Assembly (NCBI RefSeq): GCF_030272615.1
Contig: NC_081415.1
Coordinates: forward strand, 598,119,335-598,183,334
Direction: 5' to 3'
Length of the DNA stretch: 64,000 nt
Source of the DNA: Cryptomeria japonica
Taxonomy: Eukaryota; Streptophyta; Pinopsida; Cupressales; Cupressaceae
In this document: one piece after another, positions 10,745 through 23,378 of the stretch
Layout: every line of letters begins with the position of its first letter
Position numbering within the stretch: position 1 is the stretch's first letter
Made by a program: the position numbers and the translations under genes
Notes under the pieces: generated by a model
Database searches by the model: none
What the model was told of the DNA's origin: nothing
Seen by the model: the letters and a program-made list of their open reading frames with translations, nothing else

Positions 10745-12769
10745 TGTTGAAAACTAACACTCATTAGATGATTGCAGATGATGTTTGGTGGTTGCATATT
10801 TGTTTAGGGTTGTCATTTATGGAAATGCTTCTTGGTAATTCAATCCGACAATCATGATTCATCTTATCTGGAAGATGAAGGTAACTGGTAAAATAGGGTA
10901 TATCAGTAATGCTTTGATCCATAATGATCTTTGATGATTGTGGTGTTTTTGGTGATTGTTTTGTTGGTATTATGGATGTGTTGCATTAGTTTTTTCATTG
11001 ATGACAACACTTATCCTTCTAGAGATCTTTGGTTATGTTGAATTGACACATTGTGTTCACCAGCAAGTTCAGTGACTTATGGACAATCACCGATATATTG
11101 TTCATAGACATTGAGGATGACTTGTTATCATTTGGAGATCACTTGGTTATGTTGAGGACATGGTTTGGATACTTGGTTTTGGTATTTTGGTTAATGGTCT
11201 AAATGGGTTGACATATTTGTTGTTACCAGTAAATTGGTCTAGGTTATGGACCGGTATGCATTATCTATTCCAAATCGGTATGACACGTTATGGAGATAAT
11301 TTATTGATTGGATATTGTTGTAAATGTATTGAGCCGACATGATGCATCGAATCTTAACTTGTTTATAATTGATTTTATTGTAATAATCCTAATGAGCCAA
11401 CCTACACATTTGGTCTTAGGCTTGGTATATATGTAAGATCTCAATTGATGAGATAAAGGATATGGGACATGGTATGTAAGATTATGGTATTGTAACATGG
11501 TATGTGTGAATATTGAAGATCATATGAGTAGACCATAGAGAAGGTTCAAGGAAGGTTTGAAGGTGATTATCAGAGCTTAATCGATACTGAATCCAGCATT
11601 GGAGATGCTATTTTGAGCAACACATTATTCTAGGATTTAACTATCCTACTGTAGTCATTGCGACTCCCATTTGAGTAGTGTGCTCTAGGTGGTTGGCCTT
11701 TCTACATGTGCAGACCCCATTTATATACAAATACTATCTGCAGTAGTATCATCTGATTGTGGGTAAGGTTTCCCACTGTGGTTTTTCCCCTTACAGGGTT
11801 TCCAAGTTAAAATATTTGTGTTGTGTTGTGGATGTTGTTTCTCTTTCTGTTTCATGCATTAAGTTTCACTGGTATTGATATTAACTGTTAATCACCAGCA
11901 TTAAGTTTGGTTTACCGGTATTATGTATCAAGTTTGATTAAGTTGTATTTGGGTTGAAATTCATAGTCAACTGATTCACCCCACCCTCTTAGTTGCCTTC
12001 TGGGTCTTGACATGTTTTTGTGACCTTGGTGATTGGGAAGACCCTTAGGAAGCATGTGATTATAATCTTTTTGTCTGGTGCTACATTTTGTTCAAGATTG
12101 AAGTCGACTTGGAGCTACATGTTACACTTCTTGAAGCCATCTTGAAGGAGATTGTTTTTGTGTTAAGACCGGATATATAAGATCGATTTGGCAATTTATT
12201 TTTGGTGTGTTAGAGCTATGGTAATCCATTTTGGTGTGAATTGAGCATAGTTTCACGTGATCACTTTGCTTTCAGACCAACCAGTAGCTGACTGAGATAG
12301 AAATAGAGTATTCAACAGAGCAAAGACAGTCAAAGAATCAGTGCTTAACTGAAACTCATTCTTGCATAATCAGATGCTAATTGAGAGTTCATTTCTTTGT
12401 ATTTCCTCATTGTAATCAAATTGTAAGTCAGTGAGACTTCCCTGAAAGTTGTATCCTTCTGGGCAATTGTAATTGAGTAGTGAGCTCTAGGCAGTGATCC
12501 TGAATGCAAGTGCATTCCCCATCTATGCAATATTTATGTACTCATGGCCATAGTATATGAATATTGTGGGTTCCAGCCCCACCGTGGTTTTTCCCTTTCT
12601 GGGTTTCCACATAAAATTTTTGGTGTTGTGGATTTGTGTATTCTTTGTTGCATGTTTATGTTATTTTTTGTTATGTATTGCTAATCAGTGGATAAAGAAT
12701 AAGTTTGAGGATTTGATTTCCAATAGATTACTGATTCACCCCCCCTCTCAATGATCTCTGATTCTAACA
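10745..12769 (+). repeat. B1 3' LTR, split by solo LTR E
   Basis: The LTR runs 10745-10961 (start TGTTGAAAACTAACACTCAT) and resumes after the solo LTR at 12013 or 12018, ending GATTCTAACA at 12769. Its own length is about 970 bp. It carries the TATA-like GGATATATAAGA (about 12171) found in the LTRs of B3 and B4, the GGTTTTTCCC block near 12585 and the closing TGATTCACCCCCCCTCTCA. Confidence 0.8.
10962..12012 (+). repeat. Solo LTR, family E (1051 bp)
   Basis: It starts TGTTGGTATTATGG, ends GGGTCTTGACA and is flanked by TGTTT at 10957-10961 and 12013-12017, a perfect 5-bp target duplication. It therefore arose by insertion into the B1 LTR followed by LTR-LTR recombination. It contains the TATA-like GGTATATATGTAAGATCTCA near 11423 and the GGTTTTTCCC block near 11780. 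A second copy on the other strand starts at 62978; both share the stretch around CTGCAGTAGTATCATCTGAT. Confidence 0.9.
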
Positions 12770-14644
12770 GTTCCTACTTTTTCTCCCCAAATTTTGGGAT
12801 CATGTTTTTGTGGTATTATAATGTTTAAATTCAAATGATTATGAAAAAAAAATCAATTCTAGGTCAGCCTTTGATCAAAAAAAAAGTCAGGGTTTCATAC
12901 ATATAGCATTTCCTCTCCTCATTTTAAGGATCCAACAACTCTAGCAATTGAAGGAGCCTCTTATAAAGAAAAAGTATAGGTTTATGTGAATTCTTCAATC
13001 ATCAAATCAAGCATCTATAAACTCTACATCAACTATTTTCATCACCAATTGAAGCTTTGAAGATATTTAAGAATAATAGGAGATCACTGACCGATGATTA
13101 GCTTGTACCTCTCCCTAGGGGTTTGGTATGGTTTCATGTTATTTCCATATCTTTATATGAGCTTCATAATACTTATTTTCAGATTTACATTCTTTAGATC
13201 CATTATTGCATTTGTGACTTGAAGCATTTACATTTACACTCACTTAGGGTTTACTCTCCAAGCATAGGGTAGAACTCTAGATTTACTTTCTTATTCATTT
13301 AGGATATTGCATACACACAATGTTATTGCACACACATTTTCAGTACATTATTGGCTATTTGTTGAGGTGGAAATCACCAAAACAAGGGGTTTGACTAATG
13401 AAAAACCCCATATAGCCACCCAAACACCATTTTTCAAGTTGCATGTGCAGATATAGAAATCCACTAGACTCACAATCTTCAGAACCAATAGAACACATAG
13501 GTGTAGACTTAAGGCCAGAAGTAGGTCTTAGTTTTTTGGGTCCAAGGCATGGCACCCTAGACTAGGACCAAAGCATGATGCCCTAGCCATCTAGGGTTTT
13601 CTACTTCTTATGACAATTTTGTAGTGCAAGGTCTCAAATCCTAGAACCCAAAAGTTCACCTTTATATAGTATTAGGGACCAAGGCACCCAGTGCCCTGGT
13701 CTTGCTCAGTCAGACCCAAATTTTGGTGATAGGTGCACACCTACATTCAATTCCTTTCTCTATACTCTATGTCTCAGTCTCAAATATGCATTTTTGTGTA
13801 TTTCAGTATACATCTGCACTTTTTCTTATCTCCTTAGCCTAGTTGATCATTTCATTACATTACACATCTCCTCTTCATAACAACAAAGGAATAGAAACCC
13901 TAAAGATATTCCTTGATTCTCTCTCCTGCAAAAAGTAGTCAAAGTGAATCATCTCCTTAGGCTCTTTCGTATTCCAATGTGTACATGAGAGTGGGATTAT
14001 GTCTTAGTTTACTTTATTCCATTTTCATCTTACACACATCTATATTTGTGGAGTCCTACATTGCATATTTAGAATACCACATTGAGGATATGTATATTCT
14101 ATTTGATAGACAGTAAAGTGTATTTACATAATTATCATCACCTTAAATATGATCTTCATTCTCATATTCTAGCATAGTTTGTCAATCGATTAGATACCTT
14201 TGAATAATTTTAAGATAAATCATTACTTTATTTGGATCTATGGGTAAGTGCACCAAGATGGTAAACAAAAAAGGTGGTATAATGCCATTTTAAAAATAAA
14301 ATTAGCTAAACCTAAACTTGGACGATCAATTTGAGACTCATCCACTCAAACCAAAATAACAAATTGTAGAACTTTGAATCTTGTTTTCAAACTACTAAAG
14401 TATTTTATAAATGGAAAATATTAAGGGGGTCAAATCTTTCGCACACACAAAAGTGTTCCCATTTTTCTAGCAAAACATAACATAGGATCTAGTGTCTGTG
14501 TAAAAAATGTTATAGTTTCATTTAATATTTTGAAAAATCCTCTAGTATAAATATAGTTAAGAGTGAGTAATAGAAGTGTATTTTTTTGTTGATTTTTGCT
14601 GAGTACTTTTTTTTATGATTTTTTGAAGTGGACGAATCCTAAAG
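12770..14644. other. Unassigned spacer between B1 and B2
   Basis: I see no coding sequence longer than chance. The text has features of old retroelement debris (a CACCCTAGACTAGG / GGCATGGCACC motif repeated near 13550 and 13690), but no LTR pair or motif could be assigned. Confidence 0.4.
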
Positions 14645-15587
14645 TGTTGGAATCAAAGAACATTGAGAGGGGGGGTGAATCAGTGTTCTACCAGAATGTT
14701 CATATTTAACCTTATTATAATATGCATTCACCAACCGGTAAACTAGTACATATATAATTGAAAGAAGTAAAGAAATCAATAAGCCAATCACACAAATGAA
14801 TACCATAACATAGAGAATTATAAGTGGAAAACCTCAAAGAGGAAAAACCATGGTGGGATTTGTGACCCACAATATCAATCCACTCACCATATGAAAAGAT
14901 ATTACACGATATGGGGGCCTGAACATGCAGGAAGGCTTATAGCCTAGAGTACACTACTCATCACAAAGGAGTCTCACTGACTACAATCACTTTGAATAAT
15001 AAAACATAAAACTAAACTCATTTAATGCATTTGCTATGCCTAATTGAGTTTCAATTCAAACTCTGACTGTTTTGGTTCTGAAACCCTAAACCCTTACCAA
15101 AATAACCTCTTACATAATATTCACATTACAACATTCCTCTCATTACAATTATCACTCTCATATCTCTCATATCATAACATATCACAAAATGATCTAATCA
15201 ACTGACCTATATACCCTTACAATCCTTCATGCCTTATGTCGGGTTACATAGATCTCGAACAAGAACTGAATAGGGAACTCAAATTAAAAAATGAATATAC
15301 ATGTTGGGTCAATTAAATATATACATAAATATCAAAATTAATTGTTGATTTCCAGATCTCCCAAATGATGTTGGCCTCCAATACCGGTATCCTATTGTAA
15401 GTCATGTCAGCCTCCAATGCCAGTACCCAAAGAATCCTTCCTACCAATGCCGGTGCCGATGTCGGTTTTGGTGTTGGTGCCGGTGAAGTGTCTACCGGTG
15501 AACAACCAAACCAAAGAATGAAAGCCAGAATATGTTGCCATCAATGAGAATATATGAAACCAATCAGATGAGTGTCAATTGCCAACA
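14645..15587 (-). repeat. B2 3' LTR (943 bp)
   Basis: On the minus strand it starts TGTTGGCAATTGACACTCAT at 15587 and ends TTGATTCCAACA at 14645. It ends in the shared TGATTCACCCCCCCTCTCAATG block (minus) and has TATATA-like text near 15205. Confidence 0.85.
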
Positions 15588-15777
15588 ACCTCCCCCTTTG
15601 GCATTGATGGCAACACTCATGTGAAAAATGATAATAGTTTCCATCTGCCGGTTTTACCCTGAGACTACTCCCCCTGAGCTAAATATCCATCTGTAATCAT
15701 GATCTGTACAAAATACTATATACCTCCATATCTCCTGATGTCAAGAATATATTTTTCACCTATACCTCCCCCTTTGA
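15588..15777 (-). promoter_or_regulatory. Two polypurine tracts of B2
   Basis: Minus-strand GCCAAAGGGGGAGGT (15588-15602) abuts the LTR start. A second, GTCAAAGGGGGAGGT, lies at 15763-15777, about 175 bases upstream in the element. The same pair is seen in B1, B3 and B4. Confidence 0.7.
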
Positions 15778-15857
15778 CATCAATGCCAAAAAAAAAATAC
15801 CAAAAACCGGGATGAAGAATGAAATTCTATACAAAGAATGTATCCCAAAATACCTTA

Positions 15858-18799
15858 TCAGAGCTGAATATACTTGAAAATTTCTAGATAGGCTTTCTCC
15901 AAAAGCTCTAGATAAGTATCCCAACCAGATTTTAATGTGCCAAAAATAGATACAAATCCATTAAGCATATGAGCATATGACTCTTTATCCTTAAGCTCTA
16001 TTGGTGTGGGCTTACCAACCAAATCAATGCATTCCTTCTTATGTACACTCAAAGAGTCCAACTGGGGACTCACCAATCCTTTGAGCCCTTTATCTCTCCT
16101 TATGATTTTGTCTTTTTTCCTTTCAAGAGCTTAAACTTGAGCTTCCAATACCAAAATTTGACCATCAATAGATGTAGTCAAAGAATTTGAACCATCAAAA
16201 GAATTGACTATACCTACAATTTTCTCCTAAGAATCCTTAATCCCTTTATCTGTATATGTAGTAAGTAAACCTGTGTTACAGCATACTTTGTATATATTAG
16301 TACATTTCCTTAAAGCATTATCAATTAACTTCAGTTTGTCAGTAATCTCTTTCTTCTCTAATTCAATCATCTGATCAAAAGTAGCTCTCTTAGCTTGTGT
16401 AAACCTCTTCAATGCTTGTCAGTTAGATATCTATTATAAAGATTGAAAGTCCTTAGAAATGTGCTCTGTGATTATTTTGAGCTTGTCGGATAGGCTTGTT
16501 CCTTTGTCAAAAAGGAACTCTAGGACAAGTCTATGCAAAATAGAGATTGATTGATCAATAATTCCTTTGTCCACAAATCCTTCCTTCATCATCTTCTAAG
16601 AAGCCATCATCATGAGATCAGTAGAACTCATCTTAGTTATGCTTTTCTGCTCTACCTGTGAGGTGTCAATTGACAACAATGATGTGCTCTCTACCGGATT
16701 CCTCTCCCTTCTCCTCCAATGGTTTATTAACTTTAATAGCTTCCTCTTTTGCATTAGTGGCTTAGCCACTTGGTGCAGTATCAGTTACTGTTGGTTCCTC
16801 CTTATGAACTATGTCCTCAACTTGTACATTCTGATCTGGAGGACTATTGTCCTCAACATTTGTAACCTGTACACTCTGTAAATCTACCAGTATCTCCACA
16901 TTTGGTAGTATCACCTCTATGGCTTGTATATTAGATTCCATCAGAGGCTCTACATCCAATGCCTTATTATCTTTCAAAATTGTAGATGAGGTACCCACTA
17001 TACTTTTGCCTTTCCCTTCAACCAAGATGTCTGTAGTATCTGTCTTAGCTTTTGGTGAAGTCTAGAAACTAGGGTTTTCAGCAAAGAATTGAACCCATGC
17101 CTTGTGGGTTTCGGTGATTATCTCATTAACCCTTCCTAACATAAGACTAATTATTATGTGCTTGCTGTGAATTTTTTTTTCTATCTACAACCTCAAGTGT
17201 CATATCCAACTCATTTGGAGTAATGGATCTACATGTAGTTAGTAATTCTTGAATCTTAATATGGTTGTCCTCCTCCATAGCTAATAATCTCCTATCATCT
17301 AGGTTGTCATATAGTTTTCTTGGTATTTGATTCTCAATTTCCAACAAAGCTTTCTTATATATATCCAGATATAATAAAATTGCTTCTTCAGTTTCTCTCT
17401 GCTCATCATTATCTAAATGCTCATAATAGAATTGTAAATTTTTCAATATACCTTCCTTATTTATTCCAGCTACCAATTTTGCACAAGTCTTAGGTGGAAT
17501 AATAGTTACATTACCAGATATAATTGCAAGATCTGTGTCATCCATCTTCTTTCTTCCAATACTAGATGGAGCAGAAGGTGTTTCCTTTGGAGCTCTTTTC
17601 TTTGTCGGTACCTTGATTGTAACCTTCCTTGTCGATTTCTTCCTTGCTTCCTCCTTAGTCTCCTCACCTTTCTTCCTCAATACCCTATTGAATGCTAAAG
17701 GTGTGTCATCTTTAGTTCCAAAGTCTAATGGAATAGGCTCAATAAAAAATTCAAGCTCTTTCCTCTTCCTTCATTTTTTTGAAACATCATCCATTAATGC
17801 CTTGATGTCCTAGGATACTTGTTCAACAAATTTTATGGCCTTGCCTTGTTGTTTCTCCCTCTTCTTCTGGTTAAATTCACTTTGGACCTCTTGCTTCTTC
17901 TGTTTTGCAGTACCAAAGGATTTTTTCAGTCTCATCAATAGGTGCATCAATTAACATATTTGCATAAGCATCCAGAATCTCAACATCAACCTCATATCCC
18001 ATCTCTTCTATCCATATCTTCTAGGGTTTGATTGCTTCCATCAAGGTTTCATCCTTTTTAACCATAAATAAGATCTTGGTTGAGTATTTATCAATAATTT
18101 TTTTGGAACCCTCTCTCTAGATTTCATGGCCTTGAAGTAACCATAAAGATCTAACTTCTCATTTTCCCTCATGATCTAATGTGTAGCATAAATGCAAGAG
18201 CTAGAAATATATTTGAGACGATTGGATTGAGTTACCTTGTATCCAATGATCATGCTGCCAAATTTGATATCTCTACCAATGATGGTGCTGACCCTCATCG
18301 ATCATCGGTCTGAAGTTGCGCCGGTGATTTTGTTAACCTGATCATTTGAAATAGTTTTCTCTGGACATTGACCAATCTGTGGTAAACTGGTGAGGGCCCT
18401 AGTGGTCAGCTCCTTTTTGATCTTATAAGGTTTGTCCAACCAAATGAATTCTCCATTCACTCAGATCAATACATATTTGATAATCTCATCTTCAAATTCA
18501 AGGATATTCAAAATGCCACTAAACCCTAGATCCTCAATGTGCTTATGCTCAAGCTTGATCTTTTAGGAGTATCCCATCAACTCACTCATATACATGCTCT
18601 TGATGTCATTGGTACCTAGATCCTCAATGTGGTAGTTAATGTATGCTCTGACATCTTCCATGTATACAACTCCTTCTAGAACATGGGAAAATGCACCAAC
18701 CAAATCATCCAAGGTGGTAATATGCGGACATTGCTTGAAAATCATCCTAAGATGGTCCTTAACCTCGACAATAGTAGGATTTGCAATAAAAGTATGCAA
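15858..18799 (-). pseudogene. B2 ORF2: large protein of unknown function
   Basis: The start region (18799-18563) reads MHTFIANPTIVEVKDHLRMI, then VYMEDVRAYINYHIEDLGTN, matching the N-terminal block VLHNEDIRAYIHYNIKDLGN of B3. Later pieces are 17680-17147 (lysine-rich basic segment with KKSTRKVTIKVPTKKRAPK, then NLQFYYEHLDNDEQRETEEA, LEIENQIPRKLYDNLDDRR), 17025-16762 (acidic linker), 16412-16227 (FDQMIELEKKEITDKLKLID) and 16076-15858, ending GWDTYLELLEKAYLEIFKYI. The tail motif GWDTYL is shared with B1. Stops and frameshifts are frequent. The function is unknown; this is the same protein as in the other B copies, not a remnant of copia pol. Confidence 0.7.
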
Positions 18800-19185
18800 A
18801 GGATGATCCTACTTCCATGATGAAAGATGAATATGATAAGTACCTGATAAATATTTGTCGATAAAACCCTAGAGAATTCTTTCGATCGCTGGTGGAATCA
18901 TTGAAGAAGATATCTGATCACATTAAATCACATTAAACTCGCTCTGAATCGCTCTTAATTTCTCTAAATGCAAGGTGATAAAAAATGAAGTAGATTCAAC
19001 CTTTTAACCTTCAAGAAACCCTAATCCGTCATTGATATGAATGACTTCCGATGGAACATACTGGATCTCAATCGAACATCTCCATATCAGATAAATATTT
19101 CCAATGTCTGGAACATCTTCCAGAATTCCTTCCCGGGACTTAAGCAGTATTATCATGAATTTTTCCTACCCCTAATGCATCTGCC

Positions 19186-20160
19186 TCAGTTATCGGATGA
19201 GCTCCCTATCAGTGTAGGAGCAACCTCCTCTGTCAGTTGAGTAACCAGAACATTTCCATCTATTGATTGATCATCTGACTTCCTGACCCATTTCTTGATA
19301 TAATCTTGTCTGATTTCATTGAATTTCTCTTTCCCTTTATCATTTGATCCATCTTTTTTAACCGGTGGATTTTTGCCTCTACATAACTTAGCTATGTGTC
19401 CAATCTTGTTGCATGCATAGAATGTAACATTGTTCTTTTGAATCTTTTTTCTATAATTGGTATAATTGCTTGACCTACACTGATTAGCCATATGTCCAAA
19501 TTTTCCACATGCATAACATTTTACATTCATTTTGCAATATTTTGTCTTATGACCATACTTATTGCATTTAGAACATTGACTGGGAGTAGAATTATAGTTC
19601 TAATTTTCTCCATTTCTACATTGCCTAGCCATGTGACCAAATTATTACAAAAAAGCATATACCATTAAATTTGTAAGCATTAAGTTGCCTTATTGGTGTC
19701 TTCTGGTTTTGATCTCCATTTATAGTACCAAAGCATTGACCTTGTTCAAATCCATGTCCACTGGAATCTCCATTATGTCTTTGACTTTTCAATAATTCAT
19801 CAAGTTGTGTTTAACTAACCTTGAATTTTTCCTTGTAATCACTTTTAATAGTCAGGTCATCTCTCAGAATTATCATTTGTCTTTCAAATTCTTGTTCATT
19901 TCTTTGGGATTTCACTAAATCTATTCTCAACATATCAATTTCATGAGCCAACTGGATGCATTCTTCAAATATGTCTTTCAAAGATCTCCCAAGGTTTTCT
20001 TCATTCATCTTTTGGTCTTCAATCTCCTTTGACATCCTCATAGTTAGGGCTTGCATTGCATTCCTCATGACCATGTTCTCTTGACTCAGCTTCTGACATC
20101 TTTCATTAAGGGAATCTTTGTCATCATTATCCTAATTTTGCAGAAGTTCCTTCCTCCTAG
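19186..20160 (-). pseudogene. B2 ORF1: coiled coil plus zinc knuckles
   Basis: The N-terminal part (20074-19811) is a heptad-rich coiled coil, starting MVMRNAMQALTMRMSKEIED and including LAHEIDMLRIDLVKSQRNEQ. After a broken region with a knuckle-like KYGHKTKYCK (near 19540), the frame 19530-19186 has CYACGKFGHMANQC (intact) and FYACNKIGHIAKLC (first cysteine lost). A charged tail with KKWVRKSDD ends GSSSDN. The architecture is that of a Gag/nucleocapsid-like RNA-binding protein without an obvious UBN2 capsid domain. The upstream start has been lost to stops. Confidence 0.7.
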
Positions 20161-20369
20161 CTTGAATAGATGACAACTTCTCCAGTAGGATAAGAATGAA
20201 TTCCTTGGTAGAATTGATACCAATCTTGTAATTTCAGGTTCTTCAGGTTCTTCATCCTTTCAGCATCATAATCTTCAAGTTCTACCTCAATTTGCCTCTC
20301 CATACTCATATCCATGGATTCTGGATTTAGGATCTCCCTCAAGCTACTAAACTTCCTTTGAGGCACAAG

Positions 20370-20381
20370 GCTTTGATACCA
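20370..20381 (-). promoter_or_regulatory. Primer-binding site of B2
   Basis: The minus strand reads TGGTATCAAAGC, one base from the copia PBS, and lies two bases inside the 5' LTR end. Confidence 0.8.
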
Positions 20382-20383
20382 AT

Positions 20384-21261
20384 TGTTGGAATCCAATAAC
20401 ACTAAGAGGGGGGTGAATAAGTGTTCTACTAGAATGTTCAATTTTAACCTTATTATAGCATGCATTGACCAATCGGTAAACCAGTACATATATAATTGAA
20501 AGAAGTAAAGAAATCAATAAGCCAATCACACAAATGAATACCATAACACAGACAATTATACATGGAAAACCTCAAAGAGGAAAAACCACGATGGGATTTG
20601 TGACCCACAATATCAATCCACTAGCCATATGAAAAGATATTACACAATATGGGGGCCTTCACATGCAGGAAGGATTGCAGCCTAGAGCACACTGCTCATC
20701 ACAAAGGAGTCTCACTGACTATAGTCACTTTGAATAATAAAACAAAAAATTGAACTCATTTAATGCATCTACTATTCCTGATTGAGTTCCGGTTCTGAAA
20801 CCCTAAACCCTTACTGGAATAACCTGTTACATAATCTTTGCATTATAATATTCATCTCATTATAATTATCACTCTCATATCTCTCATATCATAGCATATC
20901 ACAAAATGATCTAATCAACTGACCTCTATACCCTTACAATCCTTCATGCCTTATGTCGGCTTACATAGATAATTACAAAATGAATATACATGTTGCATCA
21001 ATTACATATATACATAAATATCAAAATCAATTGCCGATTTTCAGATCTCCCAAATGACGTTGACCTCCAATACCAGCATCCTATTGTAAGTCATGTCGGT
21101 ACCCAAAGAATCCTTCCTACTGGTGAAGATACTTGCCGGTGCTAGTGTTGATGTCAGCGAAGTGTCTGTCGATGAACAACCAAACCAAAGAATGAAAGTC
21201 GGAACATGTTGCCATCAATGATAATATATAAAACCAATCAAATGAGTGTCAATTTCCAACA
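20384..21261 (-). repeat. B2 5' LTR (878 bp)
   Basis: On the minus strand it starts TGTTGGAAATTGACACTCAT at 21261 and ends TTGGATTCCAACA at 20384. It parallels the 3' LTR at 14645-15587 along its length, with small deletions. Confidence 0.85.
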
Positions 21262-23180
21262 TAAAAAATCAGGTGCTTGTTCATGTGTGTCACATAACTT
21301 ACCAAAATAATAAAAAAATTCAATTTATTTTTTGAAAGTATAAAGAATAAAGTGTAAAATAATAATATATATAATTTGTTTCAAATTTGGACAAGTAGTT
21401 AAAAAGTTATTAAAAAAATGGTACACATGTCTTTAAGAACTCTGGAGACATTGTTAAAAGAAATTAAAAGTTTATATGTTAATGTTGTTCAAATAAAAAA
21501 AAAAAATGATTAGAAAGCTCAAAAGACATGTGAAACTATGGTGGCAATTTTACAAATATCCACTTGATAATGTGTAAGCCTGATGACAAGGAAGTTGAGA
21601 AACCAAATTTGAAGAAGAAAACACATAAAAGGGATGAAAATGAAGCTCCCAAGCCTCAACCTTGTCATCCAAGCCTAACATGTATACATAAAAAACCATT
21701 CATAATTTTAATTCAAAAAAACCAGATTAGGCTTTTATTTGTTAAAAACTGGATTAGACTTTTATTTATTAAAAACCTGATTGGGTTTTTATGTGTTAGG
21801 AACTTGTACATGTTATATTCACCCCACACCATTAGAGGCATTGTCAAACTTAAAAATATGAAGTTGCTATCTAGAGATCTTGAAATTTCTCTCTCCCTAT
21901 CTCTCACCATTGGAGCCTTTGGGGTTAAAATTGGTTATAGTTCTAGAGTGGATTGACAAGACAAATGTTGAAGATCTCAAAATAGTATATGGTAGCCAAT
22001 ATAAAGTAGAGCTTCCCAATATTGTTATAATTCTCCCTTTACACCTCAAGAAGGTGGAATGGGTGAAGGCCCAACATGCTCACATTCACCCATAAGTCAT
22101 TTTATTTATCTCTAAAATTAAAAGACTCTTCATTCATGAAGATGTATGAAATAAAAATCCCCAATTTAAAGAAGTATTTGTGTCCTAGGAAATTTAGCAT
22201 TTCAGAATGTGAAGAATGAGGGAAGTGAATCATTTAGTCTCCATCTATTGGAATCCTCGAGGGGAAGTATTCTATGGGACAACAAGTGAAATCAAGGGAT
22301 ACTTCACTGTATTCCCTCCACATTAGGTGAAGCTTTTCTCTCTCTTGTGAAAAGTGTGATAGGGGTTTCTCCCAAGTTATGAGATCATATTGCTTTAGGT
22401 ACCTCCCTATTAATATAATCTCTTATCTGCACAATTAAGATAAATTAGAGAACAAATCCAAGCCAAGTTGATAATAGGAGAAGTCATGTTATGTGAACCT
22501 TAAAGTTTCTATTGCATGACCATTAAAGCTCACATAATACTTCCAAGCTTTGGAAAAATATTAGAAGAAGAAAGTGAAGAAGGCCTAGCAAAGACCAGTG
22601 CTCTATGGTCCACTAGATTATTCATAATACACTCATGCCTTGGTAACTCAAGTTCTATAGATTTCTTAGGAGTGGACTATGTGTTTGATGGCACTTATAC
22701 TCTACATGTATTTGCAAAGCCTATAGTTAGTCATTTTTGGGATCTAGAATAAGTAATTGGAAATCCAAAATTGTGTTTTATTCTATGGGAAAGTGACACA
22801 AGCTAATAGGAGACAATATATGGGTTGTAGAAGTAATTTCTGCATTGTCACATACTTAAAGAAAGAAAATGTTAGTAGACTTGGAGCAGTGGACATTGCC
22901 AAGCTAAAACACCTCAATTCTCCTTTACCTGTAATTTTATGTGTCATTGGAGGAGATCAAGTTGTAGTTTCTACAAGAGGAACATGAATGAATTCAAGAA
23001 TTATTCAGAAAATATTTCATAACTTAGGTCAAATTTCCTTAGCACTGTAACCTTTGATCCTATGATACCATTATACTTGTTTTTCTCAATGTATGAGTCT
23101 CTTGGAGCTCCAAAAATATCAAAAGTAGCAAAGAGAAAGGAGGTGTTTGTTTTGATTGACAACTATTTTCATACGTTTCA
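21262..23180. other. AT-rich spacer with possible coding debris
   Basis: No gene is recognised. Near 21717-21805 a ~31-bp unit (AAAAACTGGATTAGACTTTT type) occurs three times. Two adjacent plus-strand frames, 22516-22752 (ends FAKPIVSHFWDLE) and 22757-22987 (CRSNFCIVTYLKKENVSRLG, GGDQVVVSTRGT), have protein-like composition and may be pieces of one decayed coding region. I could not assign a family. Confidence 0.35.
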
Positions 23181-23267
23181 AGCATCAAACACCACCTTCA
23201 TCATAGATTCTATCTTTCATAAATTAAGAAACCATAGCCAATGGTAAGTGGGTCTTCTTAGTCTAAG

Positions 23268-23378
<111 letters not shown>

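Larger units (their letters stand above)
6542..12769 (+). mobile_element. Element B1: non-autonomous LTR element with ORF1 and ORF2 (5' part missing)
   Basis: The internal region starts inside the zinc-knuckle coding part of ORF1, where element D is inserted. It continues through ORF2 (7310-10500), two polypurine tracts (10535-10548 and 10731-10744) and the 3' LTR (10745-12769, split by a solo LTR of family E). The 5' LTR, primer site and coiled-coil part would lie left of the window, beyond D and C. Content and order match B2, B3 and B4. No pol motif was found. Confidence 0.8.
14645..21261 (-). mobile_element. Element B2: complete non-autonomous LTR element (6617 bp)
   Basis: The minus-strand order is 5' LTR 20384-21261, primer site 20370-20381, ORF1 (coiled coil and knuckles, about 20160-19186), ORF2 (18799-15858), polypurine tract 15588-15602 and 3' LTR 14645-15587. 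Target repeats are TAAAG (14640-14644) and TAAAA (21262-21266), four of five bases matching. The two LTRs differ at roughly one base in ten by eye, so the insertion is old. No protease, integrase or reverse transcriptase motif is seen. It is a subfamily more distant from B1, B3 and B4. Confidence 0.85.

Noticed and set aside
12770-14644. Possible host gene between B1 and B2
   Set aside because: No frame above about 70 residues, no conserved motif and no exon-like pattern.
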